64,000 bases of DNA from Dehalogenimonas sp. W (GCF_037094495.1 NZ_CP146612.1:744001-808000); one strand, 5' to 3'; positions 31,891 to 41,799 are shown, counted from the first letter of the stretch. Notes: generated by a model from the letters alone, not told the origin. Translations and numbers: made by a program.

Positions 31891-32250
31891 TTATGCCCAT
31901 TTCCACGCATACCAGACAGTGACCACATTGAACCCCAGGCTGGCCGCTAACAGGAATCTATCGTACATCGATGGGTAACTGGGTAGGCCAACCAGGTTGA
32001 ACAGGAAAAAGAAGGCGGCTACGATGATGTTCGCCCATCGACTCACAGACTGGGGCAACACCAGGGTCAGGAAAACCATCAGGATAGGAATCAACATCAA
32101 AACAGCGATCCCCAGCCACACCGACTGGCTGAAATTCATATTGGCCATCGATTTGGTAAAGTCGCCGCTGCAGATGCGCAAGACATCGTCGTAAAGGTAG
32201 ATTAATGTGACGACAACCCAGGTTCCCGATAGAATGATTTTTGTGTCCAT
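31891..32250 (-). CDS. DUF6326-like membrane protein
   Basis: 119 residues from the ATG at 32248-32250, which follows GAGGAG. Four hydrophobic helices: an N-terminal one with IILSGTWVVVTLIYLYDDVL, GIAVLMLIPILMVFLTLV, the ANIIVAAFFFLFNLVGLPSYP stretch and a C-terminal LGFNVVTVWYAWKW. The pattern matches small four-helix proteins often listed as DUF6326. Function unknown. Same strand as the LAL-headed block. Confidence 0.7.
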   Translation of the reverse strand: MDTKIILSGTWVVVTLIYLYDDVLRICSGDFTKSMANMNFSQSVWLGIAVLMLIPILMVFLTLVLPQSVSRWANIIVAAFFFLFNLVGLPSYPSMYDRFLLAASLGFNVVTVWYAWKWA

Positions 32251-32309
32251 GATTTGATTACTCCTCAGCTGCAATGGTCATAAACGTAACACCCGTCGGC
32301 GTCCCGTTT

Positions 32310-33296
32310 TCATCTGTTAGCGGGTTCCATCGTGATGACTACCTTACCCCTGGCGTGTCCTTGTCCAAAATAGCGAAACGCTTCCACAACGTCGCTCAGG
32401 GGGTAACGTCTATCGATAACGGGGGTGACTTTACCGTCCTCAAGGAGCCCCCTGATATAATCCAGGTCCTTTTGTTTTGGTCTCGATGTTAATGCCGCCA
32501 TTTTCTTACCCCCGGTCTGCGACATCCATCGTCCCAGGAGCATAGCTTGCATGATCTGAGCCAGGGCACCTCCGGCCACGACGTAAGTTCCCTTGGGACT
32601 TAACGCACGCTTGTAAGCTGAAAGCGGATGATATCCGTTAGCAGCAAAAATCAGATCATAGCGCTGGCCACTTCGGGTGAAATCTTCCTGGGTGTAGTCA
32701 ATTACGTGATCTGCGCCGAGTTCGCGGGCCTGTTCCAAATTCTTCGTGCTGCACACAGCCGTGACTTCCGCCCCGAACGACTTGGCTATCTGCACCGCAA
32801 AGGTTCCCACGCCGCCGGACGCGCCATTGATCAAGACCTTCTGCCTTGGCTGAATTTGTCCGACATCCCGAAGACCGTGCAGGGCAGTGACCGCCGCCAT
32901 AGGCACCGCTGCTGCTTGCTCGAATGTCATATTGGCCGGTTTCAACACCAGCGCGTTTTCTCGGGTGCACACGTACTCAGCAAAACCGCCGCATCCGCAC
33001 TCGCATAAGTCCCCAAACACATCATCACCAGGTTTGAACTGCTGCACGTTTCTGCCAACCGCTTCGACCGTCCCGGCTACATCCTCTCCGGGTCTCGGGT
33101 TTTTCGGTTTGAGCAGCCCCCCGCCCATCAGGCGCACCAGGAAAACGTCGGCCGTCAGCGCATGCCAGTCAAAGGCGTTTACCGAGGCGGCATGAACTTT
33201 TATCAGGACTTCATCGTCTCTGGGCACAGGTTTTGCAACCTCTAAGAACCGAAGAGCATCGGGTGATCCGTATTTGGGGCTTACAATCGCTTTCAT
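32310..33296 (-). CDS. NAD(P)H:quinone reductase-like zinc-independent MDR oxidoreductase
   Basis: 328 residues of the medium-chain dehydrogenase/reductase family. The N-terminal GroES-like domain (VPRDDEVLIKVHAASVNAFDW, GEDVAGTVEAVG) precedes a Rossmann domain (VLINGASGGVGTFAVQIAK). The catalytic zinc ligands are absent, as in quinone oxidoreductases. It would reduce a quinone or enone with NAD(P)H. The decayed relative at 31688-31780 suggests a tandem duplication. Confidence 0.9.
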   Translation of the reverse strand: MKAIVSPKYGSPDALRFLEVAKPVPRDDEVLIKVHAASVNAFDWHALTADVFLVRLMGGGLLKPKNPRPGEDVAGTVEAVGRNVQQFKPGDDVFGDLCECGCGGFAEYVCTRENALVLKPANMTFEQAAAVPMAAVTALHGLRDVGQIQPRQKVLINGASGGVGTFAVQIAKSFGAEVTAVCSTKNLEQARELGADHVIDYTQEDFTRSGQRYDLIFAANGYHPLSAYKRALSPKGTYVVAGGALAQIMQAMLLGRWMSQTGGKKMAALTSRPKQKDLDYIRGLLEDGKVTPVIDRRYPLSDVVEAFRYFGQGHARGKVVITMEPANR

Positions 33297-33336
33297 GATT
33301 TTCCCTCCTATTATGAATACGCTAACTTTTTCTCGT

Positions 33337-34044
33337 TCATTCTGCTTTCTCAGACAAGGAAGCGACCGCCGATTGATTGAAGCCTTTGGCGATCAGCCAT
33401 ACTGCCAGAACCATTTCCTGCAAGGCGAGCGGGACTGCCAGCAACACCAGCATGCCTGAAGGTGCTGAAATTCTTTCGCCCAATGCAATCGCCATAGTCA
33501 TCGAGAACAACAGCAAGAGCCCGGCCAAACCCCAGCATGATAGCCAGCGAGGGATGAGTCTCGATCGATAGAGCACGTAGTAGTACATACCCGCGCCCAG
33601 GCAGAAGGCAATCACTCCAAGCACAAAGCCCGCCCAAACACGAACCGACACAATCAACTCGCCCAGGACTTGAATGGCTGGAGCACTCTGGGCCCCTGCG
33701 CTTGCATATTCCTGACTTAGCGATAATAGAGAGAACAAGCCGAGTACGCTGACAAGGTAGAACACCCCCTCAATAAGCCTGAAACCGACTGACCCAAGAG
33801 CTAGCCCTTCACCGTGTTTCCGCAGGACGGGGTAAAGCGAAATCGCGATACCGGCACTTCCGGCAGCCGCGACAAACGCAAGAAGCGCTCCCGCCACGAT
33901 CAGGTTCTTGTTTGCAGCAATCTGAACAAGATAATCCGGAGCACCCACAATGGAGCCTGTAAGGGCATTGCCCAGTAGACCTGCCGCAGTCGCAATGATT
34001 AATAAAATTCCCGTGATGATAGCTGTCTTTTTATAGGTGTTCAT
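33337..34044 (-). CDS. DUF4386 membrane protein, copy 2
   Basis: 235 residues from the ATG at 34042-34044, which follows AAGGAGAAC; an upstream in-frame Met lacks such a site. About six transmembrane helices. MNTYKKTAIITGILLIIATA, the GSVGFRLIEGVFYLVSVLGL stretch and the C-terminal LQEMVLAVWLIAKGFN match the adjacent paralogue closely. DUF4386 proteins are integral membrane proteins of unknown role. Tandem duplication with 34077-34781. Confidence 0.8.
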   Translation of the reverse strand: MNTYKKTAIITGILLIIATAAGLLGNALTGSIVGAPDYLVQIAANKNLIVAGALLAFVAAAGSAGIAISLYPVLRKHGEGLALGSVGFRLIEGVFYLVSVLGLFSLLSLSQEYASAGAQSAPAIQVLGELIVSVRVWAGFVLGVIAFCLGAGMYYYVLYRSRLIPRWLSCWGLAGLLLLFSMTMAIALGERISAPSGMLVLLAVPLALQEMVLAVWLIAKGFNQSAVASLSEKAE

Positions 34045-34076
34045 TCTAGTTCTCCTTTTTTTACGGATAATTCCGA

Positions 34077-34781
34077 TCAAAGCTGCTTGGCAGGACCTGA
34101 AGCGATTACCGATGGATTGAATCCTTTAGCAATCAACCAAACCGCCAGGACCATTTCTTGCAAGCCGATAGGGGCATTTAATGCTGTATTGAGATTGGTG
34201 AGACCAAAACTTGAATTGAAGGTACTATAGAGGGTTACTGCCAAACACAAAGCTGCTGCCAAAACCCCCCAACCGGATAACCAGCGGGGAATGAGTCTGG
34301 ATTGATACAAAACGGCGGAATACAACAAAGTGCCAAGAGAAAAAGCGATGAGTACGATACTGCCATGCGCCCAATCCCGCAATGCCACCAGTGCGTTGCC
34401 CGACGCCTGATAAGACGATGCCGCCGAGGTCCCCGCAGAAACAAATTCCTGGCTCAATGTCAATAGAGACAACAGACCGAGAGTCCCGATTAAAACGAAA
34501 ATACCCTCGACGATCCGGAAGCCAACCGCTCCCAGCGCCAGAGCTCCGTTGTATTTCCTCAAGATGGGATAAAGACCGATAGCAATACCGGCGCAGGTAG
34601 CTGCCCAGACAAACTCAATGAGTGATCCGGCAATGATTTGGTTACTATTTGATGCCAGCGTCGTGAGATAATCCTCGCCATCCAAAATGGGGTTTGAGAT
34701 AGACATGCCCAAGATGCTGGCAACCGAGCAAGCTATGAATAGTATGCCTACTGTGATAGCGGTCTTTCTGTAGGTGTTCAT
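34077..34781 (-). CDS. DUF4386 membrane protein, copy 1
   Basis: 234 residues, about six helices. It shares with the next gene the start MNTYRKTAI, the central GAVGFRIVEGIFVLIGTLGLLSLLTLSQEF and the end LQEMVLAVWLIAKGFNPS. The ATG follows GAGGAGAA. The two copies are clearly paralogous but already diverged, so the duplication is not recent. Confidence 0.8.
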   Translation of the reverse strand: MNTYRKTAITVGILFIACSVASILGMSISNPILDGEDYLTTLASNSNQIIAGSLIEFVWAATCAGIAIGLYPILRKYNGALALGAVGFRIVEGIFVLIGTLGLLSLLTLSQEFVSAGTSAASSYQASGNALVALRDWAHGSIVLIAFSLGTLLYSAVLYQSRLIPRWLSGWGVLAAALCLAVTLYSTFNSSFGLTNLNTALNAPIGLQEMVLAVWLIAKGFNPSVIASGPAKQL

Positions 34782-34836
34782 TTTCTCCTCCTCGTTTGAC
34801 TAAATAGTTGGATTCTCCGCCTATGTTCGGCACCTT

Positions 34837-35517
34837 CTACTGTGCGTAAGCGAGGGCCGAGGGAGTCTGGCGTCCCACAATCGCCGGGGCTTCGTGAATC
34901 AATTCGTCGTTTTTGAGTGCCTCTACCATGAACAGGGCGAAATCCACGCGGCGAGTCAAATTGCTCTTCAGAATGGGATCACCGACATGCCGGCTCCATA
35001 CCGGCAAGCCCTGACTGTCCCCCTCTTCGAGATCGCTCCCGCGTACGACTGTCCAGCGGGTATTGCTGGCAAAAATCCGCCGGCAAGCTTCCACCTGGTC
35101 ATCGATATCTATGATGCGAGTCAACCCCCCGAGCAGGCGGGCCAACTTTTCCTCTCTTTTCAGGGAACTCGGGTACACATCCCGACCATCACGGGTGATA
35201 TGCCAGCCGCAAGAGAAGATGAGGCGCGCTCCCGGTTGGGCGAAATCAAGTACCGCCTGGGCCGTCCCGGATGAGTATTGGTGAGTACCCCAGGGAACCA
35301 GCACGGTGAGCACCCCGTCGCAGCCAGCGACAGCTTTTTTGATTACCTCGCGATTGTTCGTAGCACCGGGAATTAAAGTGATGCGTCCTTTGAATGCATC
35401 GAGCTTGATCGCGCTGCGCTCCCGGCAGACGCCAACTACCTCGTAGCCCCGATCAAGTGCCTGCTGCACCATGTATTTGCCGAGCTTTCCAGATGCCCCG
35501 ATAATACAAACTTTCAT
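34837..35517 (-). CDS. NAD(P)-binding atypical SDR / NmrA-like protein
   Basis: 226 residues from the ATG at 35515-35517 (after AAAGGAG). The Rossmann start MKVCIIGASGKLGKYMVQQAL binds NAD(P). The classical SDR Tyr-xxx-Lys is not evident, which places it with the NAD(P)H-binding/NmrA-like group that may sense redox state or act as epimerase-like enzyme. The upstream 21 residues of the open frame lack a ribosome-binding site. It lies in the LAL-headed block. Confidence 0.78.
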   Translation of the reverse strand: MKVCIIGASGKLGKYMVQQALDRGYEVVGVCRERSAIKLDAFKGRITLIPGATNNREVIKKAVAGCDGVLTVLVPWGTHQYSSGTAQAVLDFAQPGARLIFSCGWHITRDGRDVYPSSLKREEKLARLLGGLTRIIDIDDQVEACRRIFASNTRWTVVRGSDLEEGDSQGLPVWSRHVGDPILKSNLTRRVDFALFMVEALKNDELIHEAPAIVGRQTPSALAYAQ

Positions 35518-35592
35518 TTTATTCTCCTTTAATTGATTATTGAGAAAATTTATTGAATTGGAAAATAATTTACGTGACATATAAATCCAATT

Positions 35593-36267
35593 TTAGACAG
35601 AACCCAAGCTAAACGGGGGATATTTATCAGTCACCAGTAGGAAGGCATAGGCTTGCACCCGCAGCCACCAACGGCTAACCCCGACGTTGAAGTTAAAGAG
35701 GCCCCTCGGGTATCGACCAGTCACCAGAATGGCAAACCAAGCCATGAACAAAGCAAGGAAGGCGGCAATACTGAGGAAAAACAAAACGAAATAATGCGGG
35801 ATCGCGAGCAACCATTTGATCAGGGGATACCACCGATTGAGGTCAGTTTCTACGTTGGGGTAATCAATTTCCAGGTGGATAGACTGCTCGTCGACAGTGG
35901 ACGGGTATCGGTCTGTAAGCAAGCCCGCATAAGCACCAACCCTGGCCTCGAATCGGGTCAGCTCGCGAGAAAAATCGAACCACCACCGTGGATAAAGCCG
36001 TCGAAAAAGGATCATTAATGCCGTGGCTAAAACAAGGCCAGCCACCAGCCCACCAACCGTCTCTTGAGTTTTCCTGATAACCTCACCGGCTTGATTGATG
36101 AAAACCGTGTTGGTGACCGTCTCACCAGCCCCCGAGATTAAGCCTAGGATAACCGCAATGGGAATGATCCAAAGTATTCGGAAGAAAGTTGTCATTCGAT
36201 CTAGTTTTTGAGGATAGTCGATCTCGAGGCGCGCGGCATATCCGGCGGTTTTATTGTCAGTATTCAT
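35593..36267 (-). CDS. DUF4389 membrane protein
   Basis: 224 residues from the ATG at 36265-36267 (after GAAGGAG). Three hydrophobic regions are interleaved with the repeated DUF4389 pattern: LEIDYPQKLDRMTTFFRILW, RYPRWWFDFSRELTRFEARVGAY, LLTDRYPS and a second set LEIDYPNVETDLNRWYPLIK, GRYPRGLFNFNVGVSRW. This internal duplication is typical. Integral membrane; function unknown. Confidence 0.85.
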   Translation of the reverse strand: MNTDNKTAGYAARLEIDYPQKLDRMTTFFRILWIIPIAVILGLISGAGETVTNTVFINQAGEVIRKTQETVGGLVAGLVLATALMILFRRLYPRWWFDFSRELTRFEARVGAYAGLLTDRYPSTVDEQSIHLEIDYPNVETDLNRWYPLIKWLLAIPHYFVLFFLSIAAFLALFMAWFAILVTGRYPRGLFNFNVGVSRWWLRVQAYAFLLVTDKYPPFSLGSV

Positions 36268-36401
36268 ATATTTCTCCTTCAACAAACAAACAGTTAAGTT
36301 TCATTAAATTGGCCCTGAATATAATCGTGGTCGCCACTGGTTCGCCGGGACTTGACTTGGGTATTAGATGTTTTCCAAGGCAAACCTCCCTATTTCCATT
36401 A

Positions 36402-36674
36402 CTATTTGGCATTCGACTGATCCGACTCGCAGTGTCCGAGGGGGCATATTGAGACCAACGGCAAGCCTAAATCACGCAATTTTTTGAGTAACCCATGCAT
36501 CGCGGCCTGGTCTGTTACGGGGCCGGTTAAAAGCGTATCGCCGTTATCTCCCAGGGTAATGGTCAAGCCTTCAAACCAAACTGTCCATTGGCAGCCCAGA
36601 TGCCCTTTGATCCTAATTTGATAGATTAGGGGTTTGTCCTGAGTCGGCTTGGGTTCGAATTCGTTTGACATCAT
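36402..36674 (-). CDS. Conserved small protein associated with LAL regulators
   Basis: 90 residues from the tandem ATG ATG at 36669-36674, which follows GAGGTACAAG. The sequence IYQIRIKGHLGCQWTVWFEGLTITLGDNGD, then LLTGPVTDQAAMHGLLKKLRDLGLPLVSI, is a compact alpha/beta protein that I know as a conserved unknown often next to LuxR/MalT-type regulators, as here. It may be a target or modulator of the LAL protein. The gap 36675-36899 holds only the 3' side of the LAL gene's downstream region. Confidence 0.72.
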   Translation of the reverse strand: MMSNEFEPKPTQDKPLIYQIRIKGHLGCQWTVWFEGLTITLGDNGDTLLTGPVTDQAAMHGLLKKLRDLGLPLVSICPLGHCESDQSNAK

Positions 36675-36899
36675 CTTGTACCTCTTGTGGCTCATAACAG
36701 CCTCTGCCACTGATCTGATGTACAAGGAGTATAGAAACTACACAGTGTCAGCGTATAGACACTTAAGTGTTGGGCGGTGGTGTTGTTTTTGGTTGTCGAG
36801 GGGGAAGAAATTATGCAGAGTTAGGTTATTGCGAATCTCTGATTGGGCTTTGAACCTGTAGTTTGCCGGTGAATGAGTTTGTGTTCGACCGGCGCTAAG

Positions 36900-39614
36900 C
36901 TACAGAAGTCCAAATTCGCGGGCACGCGCTATAGCGCCGGTGCGTCTTTGAACTTGTAGTTTGTCGAAGATTTTCCTGTTGTGCCCCTTAACCGTGTCCA
37001 GGGCGAGGAAGACTCTTTCACAAATCTGCCGATTCGAGAGTCCTTGGGCCATTAGCCGTAGTATTTCTAATTCACGCTGGCTTAATGGTTCGATCAGGGG
37101 CTGGACAGATGGGCAGGGGGATAAATCAGGTTTATCACACGTCTTCTGCTTCTCAGCTTCAAATGCAGCCAGCAGTTTTCCAACATAGTCCGGCATATTC
37201 CCGTGAGCAGCCGCTTCTGAGAGTAATTTGGCCATGGGGGGACCTTCATCAACGAAGATACGGACGAAGCCGCCCGGTTCCGCCAGACTCAGAGCATCAC
37301 TCAGTGCCTGGAGGGACTTATTATCATTTGATTCAGCGAAGACCTGCGCCTGGAGTACCAGGATTTTAATAGTTTCATACACCCAGCCGGCTTTCTCGGC
37401 TGCGATGAGGAGGCGAGTAAGTAAGCTCGACGCTTGGCGCAGACTAGCGTGAGCGCCGGCTGCGGTAGGGGCATGCCTGGCGCGGGCCAACAATACGCGC
37501 GCAAGATTAATATGGTGCAGATCGTAGTGGTAGCTGAGTTCGCCATCCACGCTCAGCCCGCTGGCGTCGACCCACCGGTTAAGATCATCCATTCGGCCTT
37601 TGGCCAGTAATAACCGCACGCGGCAATCGTCCAGCCAGCAGCGGACAAACGGATCCACCGGCGATTTATTCGCCACTTCTTGAGCCTTTTCAAAGGTGTC
37701 GTAGGCGCCGATCCAATTGTTTTGAGCCAATTGGAGCCGGGACAGCGCCACATATGCATCCGCCAAAACATCCGGATGACCCAGCTGAATACACTGCTCT
37801 ATGCCTGGATGTAGCCACTGTTCGGCTCCCGCCAAATCGTTTTTTTCGCGCAGCACGTCGCCGAGCTTCACTTTAGGGAAACCGGCTATGGGTAATTGCT
37901 GGCCGCCGGCCATAGTAGCCAAAGCCAAGCCTTCATAATAGATACAAAGAGCTTCATCCAGCTTTCCCTGTTTAACTAGCTGCATGCCCACATAGCAGGA
38001 TGGGGGCACAGCCAGCAACGGGTAGTTAGGCTGCAAGGCCACGGTTCTAGCTGTCTGGAATGCTTGTAACGAGGCATTGACGTTGCCTTGACCCCAATAG
38101 GCGCCACCCAAAGCCGTGGCTGTCCACCCCCGCATATAATCGCCCTCAGGCAGTTGCTGGATGGCTGCCTCTGCCATGGCCAGAACACGGGGAATATTGC
38201 CGCTCACTAAAGCAAGGTGAGCCCGAATGGCGGCGATGTAGCCTATAAGACGGGTAGTTTCCTCTACTGGCAGGGGGGAGCCCGGCCATGTCTGCTCGGC
38301 TAGTTGCAGAAATTCCTCGATACGATCTCTCGGCCCAGTCCAATAGAATGCCAATGACTGGTAAACGCACAACCAGGGTCGGGCCCGAATGACCGACTCG
38401 GGCAGGCCAGCCAACCAACCACTCAGTTTTGTCAGGTTGGTCTGCCTGTGAACCCGGTAGGCGAAATGCTGGATCAGATCAGCCGTATGCTCCCAATCGT
38501 GGCTGGCAAAGGCGTGAGCCACGGCTTCCTCAATCAGGTTTTCGCTCTCAAACCAGGCGCTGGCCCGGTGATGCAACTTTGGCACTAAAGCCGGGCTGGA
38601 CTGCTCCAGGCGTTGGCGCAATAGTTCCGCAAAGAGATGATGATATCGGTACCAGCGCCGCTCGTTGTCCAGGGGAACGATGAACAGGTTGGCCCGTTCG
38701 AGATATTCCAGGGTTTCCTGCCCGGAAGTCGAGGAGTCGAGCGGAATAGTATCACAAAGGGGGCCGCAAAGGCGTTCGAGTATGGATGTGCGTAGCAAGA
38801 ACGTCTGGATGCTTTCAGGTTGTTGACGCAGAACTTCTTCGACCAGATAGTCCAGGATGAAATGGTGGCTGCCGGTGAAAGACTTGATGAAATTGGCATT
38901 GTCTTGATGTCCCCGCATGGAAATCGCGGCTAACTGCAGCCCGGCTATCCAGCCTTCGGTGCGGGTTTCTAGTGCGGCAATGTTTTCCGCTGAAAGGTTG
39001 AGGTCCATCACCTGATTGAGAAACTCGGCGGCTTCGGCGGGCGTAAACCGCAAATCAGAGGCGCGCAGTTCGGTTAGTTGGTCACGGGCGCGTAATCGGG
39101 CCAGGGGTAAATCTGGATCCTCACGAGTGATTATAGCCACATGCATTTGTGGCGGCAGATGTTCAAGCATTAAGGCGATGGTATCGTCAATCGGTTTGGC
39201 ATCAAGAACATGATAGTCGTCAAGTATCAGAACGAAATCGTTTTGGATGGCGGTGATTTCGTTGAGTAAGATGGTTAGAATCGACTCAATTGGTGGCGGT
39301 TGAGGGGATTGGAGCGCCCCCAAAACTCCTTCCCCAATTTTTGGGGCAATCATCTGCAAAGCTGCAACGAAGTATATAAGAAAGTTCGTGGGGTTTTTAT
39401 CTGCTTCTCCCAAAGACAACCATGCTACAGGGCGCCCACAGCCTGCCACCCATTCGCTGATCAAGGTGGTTTTACCAAAGCCTGCAGGAGCAGAGACAAG
39501 GATTAGCTTGTGATGTAGACCTTCATTTAGGCGCTCGAACAGTCTAGCCCTGAGGACAACTTTAGACCGTGGTGGGGGTATGAAAAATTTAGTAGCTAAA
39601 ATTGGTGTAGACAT
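36900..39614 (-). CDS. LAL-type (MalT/LuxR) ATP-dependent transcriptional regulator
   Basis: 904 residues. The NTPase has Walker A (VSAPAGFGKTTLISEW, near residue 40) and Walker B (FVLILDDYHVLD). A long TPR-like middle follows with repeats such as GWTATALGGAYWGQGNVNASLQAFQTAR. The C-terminal LuxR HTH is LSQRELEILRLMAQGLSNRQICERVFLALDTVKGH. Such proteins activate neighbouring genes on binding an inducer. It is the first gene of a same-strand block (36674 to 30818), which is the likely regulon. The gap 39615-39846 shows nothing. Confidence 0.93.
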   Translation of the reverse strand: MSTPILATKFFIPPPRSKVVLRARLFERLNEGLHHKLILVSAPAGFGKTTLISEWVAGCGRPVAWLSLGEADKNPTNFLIYFVAALQMIAPKIGEGVLGALQSPQPPPIESILTILLNEITAIQNDFVLILDDYHVLDAKPIDDTIALMLEHLPPQMHVAIITREDPDLPLARLRARDQLTELRASDLRFTPAEAAEFLNQVMDLNLSAENIAALETRTEGWIAGLQLAAISMRGHQDNANFIKSFTGSHHFILDYLVEEVLRQQPESIQTFLLRTSILERLCGPLCDTIPLDSSTSGQETLEYLERANLFIVPLDNERRWYRYHHLFAELLRQRLEQSSPALVPKLHHRASAWFESENLIEEAVAHAFASHDWEHTADLIQHFAYRVHRQTNLTKLSGWLAGLPESVIRARPWLCVYQSLAFYWTGPRDRIEEFLQLAEQTWPGSPLPVEETTRLIGYIAAIRAHLALVSGNIPRVLAMAEAAIQQLPEGDYMRGWTATALGGAYWGQGNVNASLQAFQTARTVALQPNYPLLAVPPSCYVGMQLVKQGKLDEALCIYYEGLALATMAGGQQLPIAGFPKVKLGDVLREKNDLAGAEQWLHPGIEQCIQLGHPDVLADAYVALSRLQLAQNNWIGAYDTFEKAQEVANKSPVDPFVRCWLDDCRVRLLLAKGRMDDLNRWVDASGLSVDGELSYHYDLHHINLARVLLARARHAPTAAGAHASLRQASSLLTRLLIAAEKAGWVYETIKILVLQAQVFAESNDNKSLQALSDALSLAEPGGFVRIFVDEGPPMAKLLSEAAAHGNMPDYVGKLLAAFEAEKQKTCDKPDLSPCPSVQPLIEPLSQRELEILRLMAQGLSNRQICERVFLALDTVKGHNRKIFDKLQVQRRTGAIARAREFGLL

Positions 39615-39846
39615 CGATCAAGAAATTCTTGTCAGCAGTCCAATGCTGAACAGGTTGTATTGTAGTTTCTTGATGGCTAGTTCGCAATATGATTAGAATT
39701 CTGTGATCAGTTGATATTTGGGGCGTGGCTGAAACCTCTTCGATTCAATGAGTCCGAGGAAACAACGTATTGAGTGAATGTTGGTTCACGCCCTCTGACG
39801 ATTTGTTAGTTTTATAGGATTTAGTTAGAACCTTAGGCGAGCCTGT

Positions 39847-41799
39847 CTATTTCTGACCGAATGGCAACACCTTCAAATCCGCCATGGTGGTGAGGTCATT
39901 CAACTGCAGCCTCGATTGGGAAACGGTGTAAAGGACATTGCCGATGAACAGGCTGCGGGTGATCTCACCCGTCCCTCCATAGAAATACTGACCGCTCTTT
40001 TGAAAAGCATCGTTCGAATCGTAGTGGGTGACCTTACCTTTGATGGTGAAGCCGCCTTTCAGCGTCAGGTTGTATACATAGGCGCCCTGGAAGACGTATT
40101 CTCCCTGCATGTTCTTGGGCTGCCCCGGTTTTAACTGGGCTACGGTAACCGGCAGAACCAGCAAACCCGATTCCTTGTCGAAAAGGAAAGCTTTATGATC
40201 GGTGGCGGCCAGGCTCTCCGAGCCTCGGTCGCCGATGACTTCCTTGTAAACCTCGATCGGATTGGCGACGTCAGTGACATCGAAGAGAGCCAGCTTGACG
40301 CCCTGGATCGCTGTATAGTAGACGGCGTTATCCGTGTGGACCAAGTTGGCATCAATGCTTGGGTCAACTTCCTTGCCGATGCCGATCAAGTGAGTCTCAT
40401 CGTAGGGTTCCAGGTAATCGCTGTAACCCGGTATCTTCAGCTTGCCCAGGATCTTCGGCGCGGCCGGTTGGGAAAGATCGATGACAAAGAGCGGATCAAC
40501 GTGCAGGAAAGTCACCATGTAAGCGCGCTTGCCCATGAACCGGACGGCGTAGATGCTTTCCCCGGGAGCGACGTCTTCGAGAGCGCCGGCGGCCTTCAGG
40601 GAGGCATCCAGGACGTAGATGTTGTTGGTGGAGGTGTCGCGGTTATTCACGTAGCCGCTGATTGTGGTGGCGATGCGGAAGTAGCCGTTGTACTCGTCCA
40701 TGGCGAACTGGTTCAGGATGTGTCCTTTGACTTTCCCGGTGGCGGTATAAGTAGCCTTGCCGCCGGACAGGGAGAACTTGGTGACAACGGTGCCTTGAGC
40801 GTTATCGGCGATGGTCATGCCGATTTCGCTGTAAGCCGGCCAGGAGGTCTGGGCGACATACAGGCTATCCATCGAGGCATAAACGTTTTCACCGCTGCCG
40901 ACGACGACGGTCTTGCCGACCTCTTTATTCGTATCAATCATCGACATAGAGGCGATGGTAAGAAAGCTGGCAGCCTGAACGGGCGGGATATAGCCTATCT
41001 GGTTATAGCTCGCGACAGGCTTGAGATCACCGGAGGATGCGGTGCCGCCAAGAATCTCCCGGTATCCGGGGATGAGATCGCCGGCGATGGGTTTAGTCTG
41101 GATGTAGCTGGGATATGAGTTGACGACGAAATAAACGTCGGTGCCTATCTTGCGTGAGGTCAGGTAAGATCCCTCGATGTCGAAGCTTTTGAGAAGCTTC
41201 GGATTGGAACGGTCTTTAATATTGTAGAGTTTTACGGATACCATGCCGGTCCGGTAGGGATATATGGAGGAGATGCCCGATTTGGCATCGGCGGGCAGGA
41301 TCGTGGGATAGCCTTGATCGCCCGAGGTGGAATAGGTGGAACCGAAGACTACCAGGCGGTCGTCGTCGATAAAAAGCTCCTGGGGGGTGAATCCGGCGAT
41401 GGAGATCTGCCCGACGATTTTGGCTGATTCACCGGGGTAGGCTTGAGCCAGGTAAATGGTGCTGCCGGAAACAACATAAATGTACTTGCCGTCGGTTTTG
41501 ACGATGTCAGCTTCATCCACGCCGGCGACCTGGACATTGGTACCGGAGTAAGAGACGCCGTTGGTTGCCTCCGCAGCGCCTGCTGCGGCCGGCGCCAGGA
41601 TTGCGCCGTCTTTGGCATAGTAATTGCCGGAATTGCCCCTCGCTTGTGCCTGGGTGAAGGCGGAAACCAAAGCCGCTTCCGAAGTAAACGTGGGCAAGCC
41701 GGAAATGGGATCTTTCACCTCACCTGTCACACAGCCGGGGAGGGACAGGATGAAGATAAAAGCCAACATCCCCAAAATACCCAATACGGTCTTTTTCAT
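39847..41799 (-). CDS. Secreted beta-propeller lipoprotein (Beta_propel family)
   Basis: 650 residues. The lipoprotein signal is MKKTVLGILGMLAFIFILSL with lipobox cysteine at residue 23 (LPGC). The mature protein has the Beta_propel signature NVQVAGVDEADIVKTDGKYI, then blades with VFGSTYS, VVNSYPSYI, YAVRFMGKRAYMVTF and GKLKIPGYSDYL. These are large extracytoplasmic beta-propellers, common in archaea and Dehalococcoidia, with unknown ligand. The gap 41800-42121 holds no visible gene, only its likely upstream region. Confidence 0.88.
   Translation of the reverse strand: MKKTVLGILGMLAFIFILSLPGCVTGEVKDPISGLPTFTSEAALVSAFTQAQARGNSGNYYAKDGAILAPAAAGAAEATNGVSYSGTNVQVAGVDEADIVKTDGKYIYVVSGSTIYLAQAYPGESAKIVGQISIAGFTPQELFIDDDRLVVFGSTYSTSGDQGYPTILPADAKSGISSIYPYRTGMVSVKLYNIKDRSNPKLLKSFDIEGSYLTSRKIGTDVYFVVNSYPSYIQTKPIAGDLIPGYREILGGTASSGDLKPVASYNQIGYIPPVQAASFLTIASMSMIDTNKEVGKTVVVGSGENVYASMDSLYVAQTSWPAYSEIGMTIADNAQGTVVTKFSLSGGKATYTATGKVKGHILNQFAMDEYNGYFRIATTISGYVNNRDTSTNNIYVLDASLKAAGALEDVAPGESIYAVRFMGKRAYMVTFLHVDPLFVIDLSQPAAPKILGKLKIPGYSDYLEPYDETHLIGIGKEVDPSIDANLVHTDNAVYYTAIQGVKLALFDVTDVANPIEVYKEVIGDRGSESLAATDHKAFLFDKESGLLVLPVTVAQLKPGQPKNMQGEYVFQGAYVYNLTLKGGFTIKGKVTHYDSNDAFQKSGQYFYGGTGEITRSLFIGNVLYTVSQSRLQLNDLTTMADLKVLPFGQK

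Noticed and set aside
40195-41118. 307-codon frame on the + strand, opposite the beta-propeller gene
   Set aside because: It lies fully inside the well-supported propeller gene on the other strand; its Gly/Asp/Val-rich translation has no domain and no ribosome-binding site.
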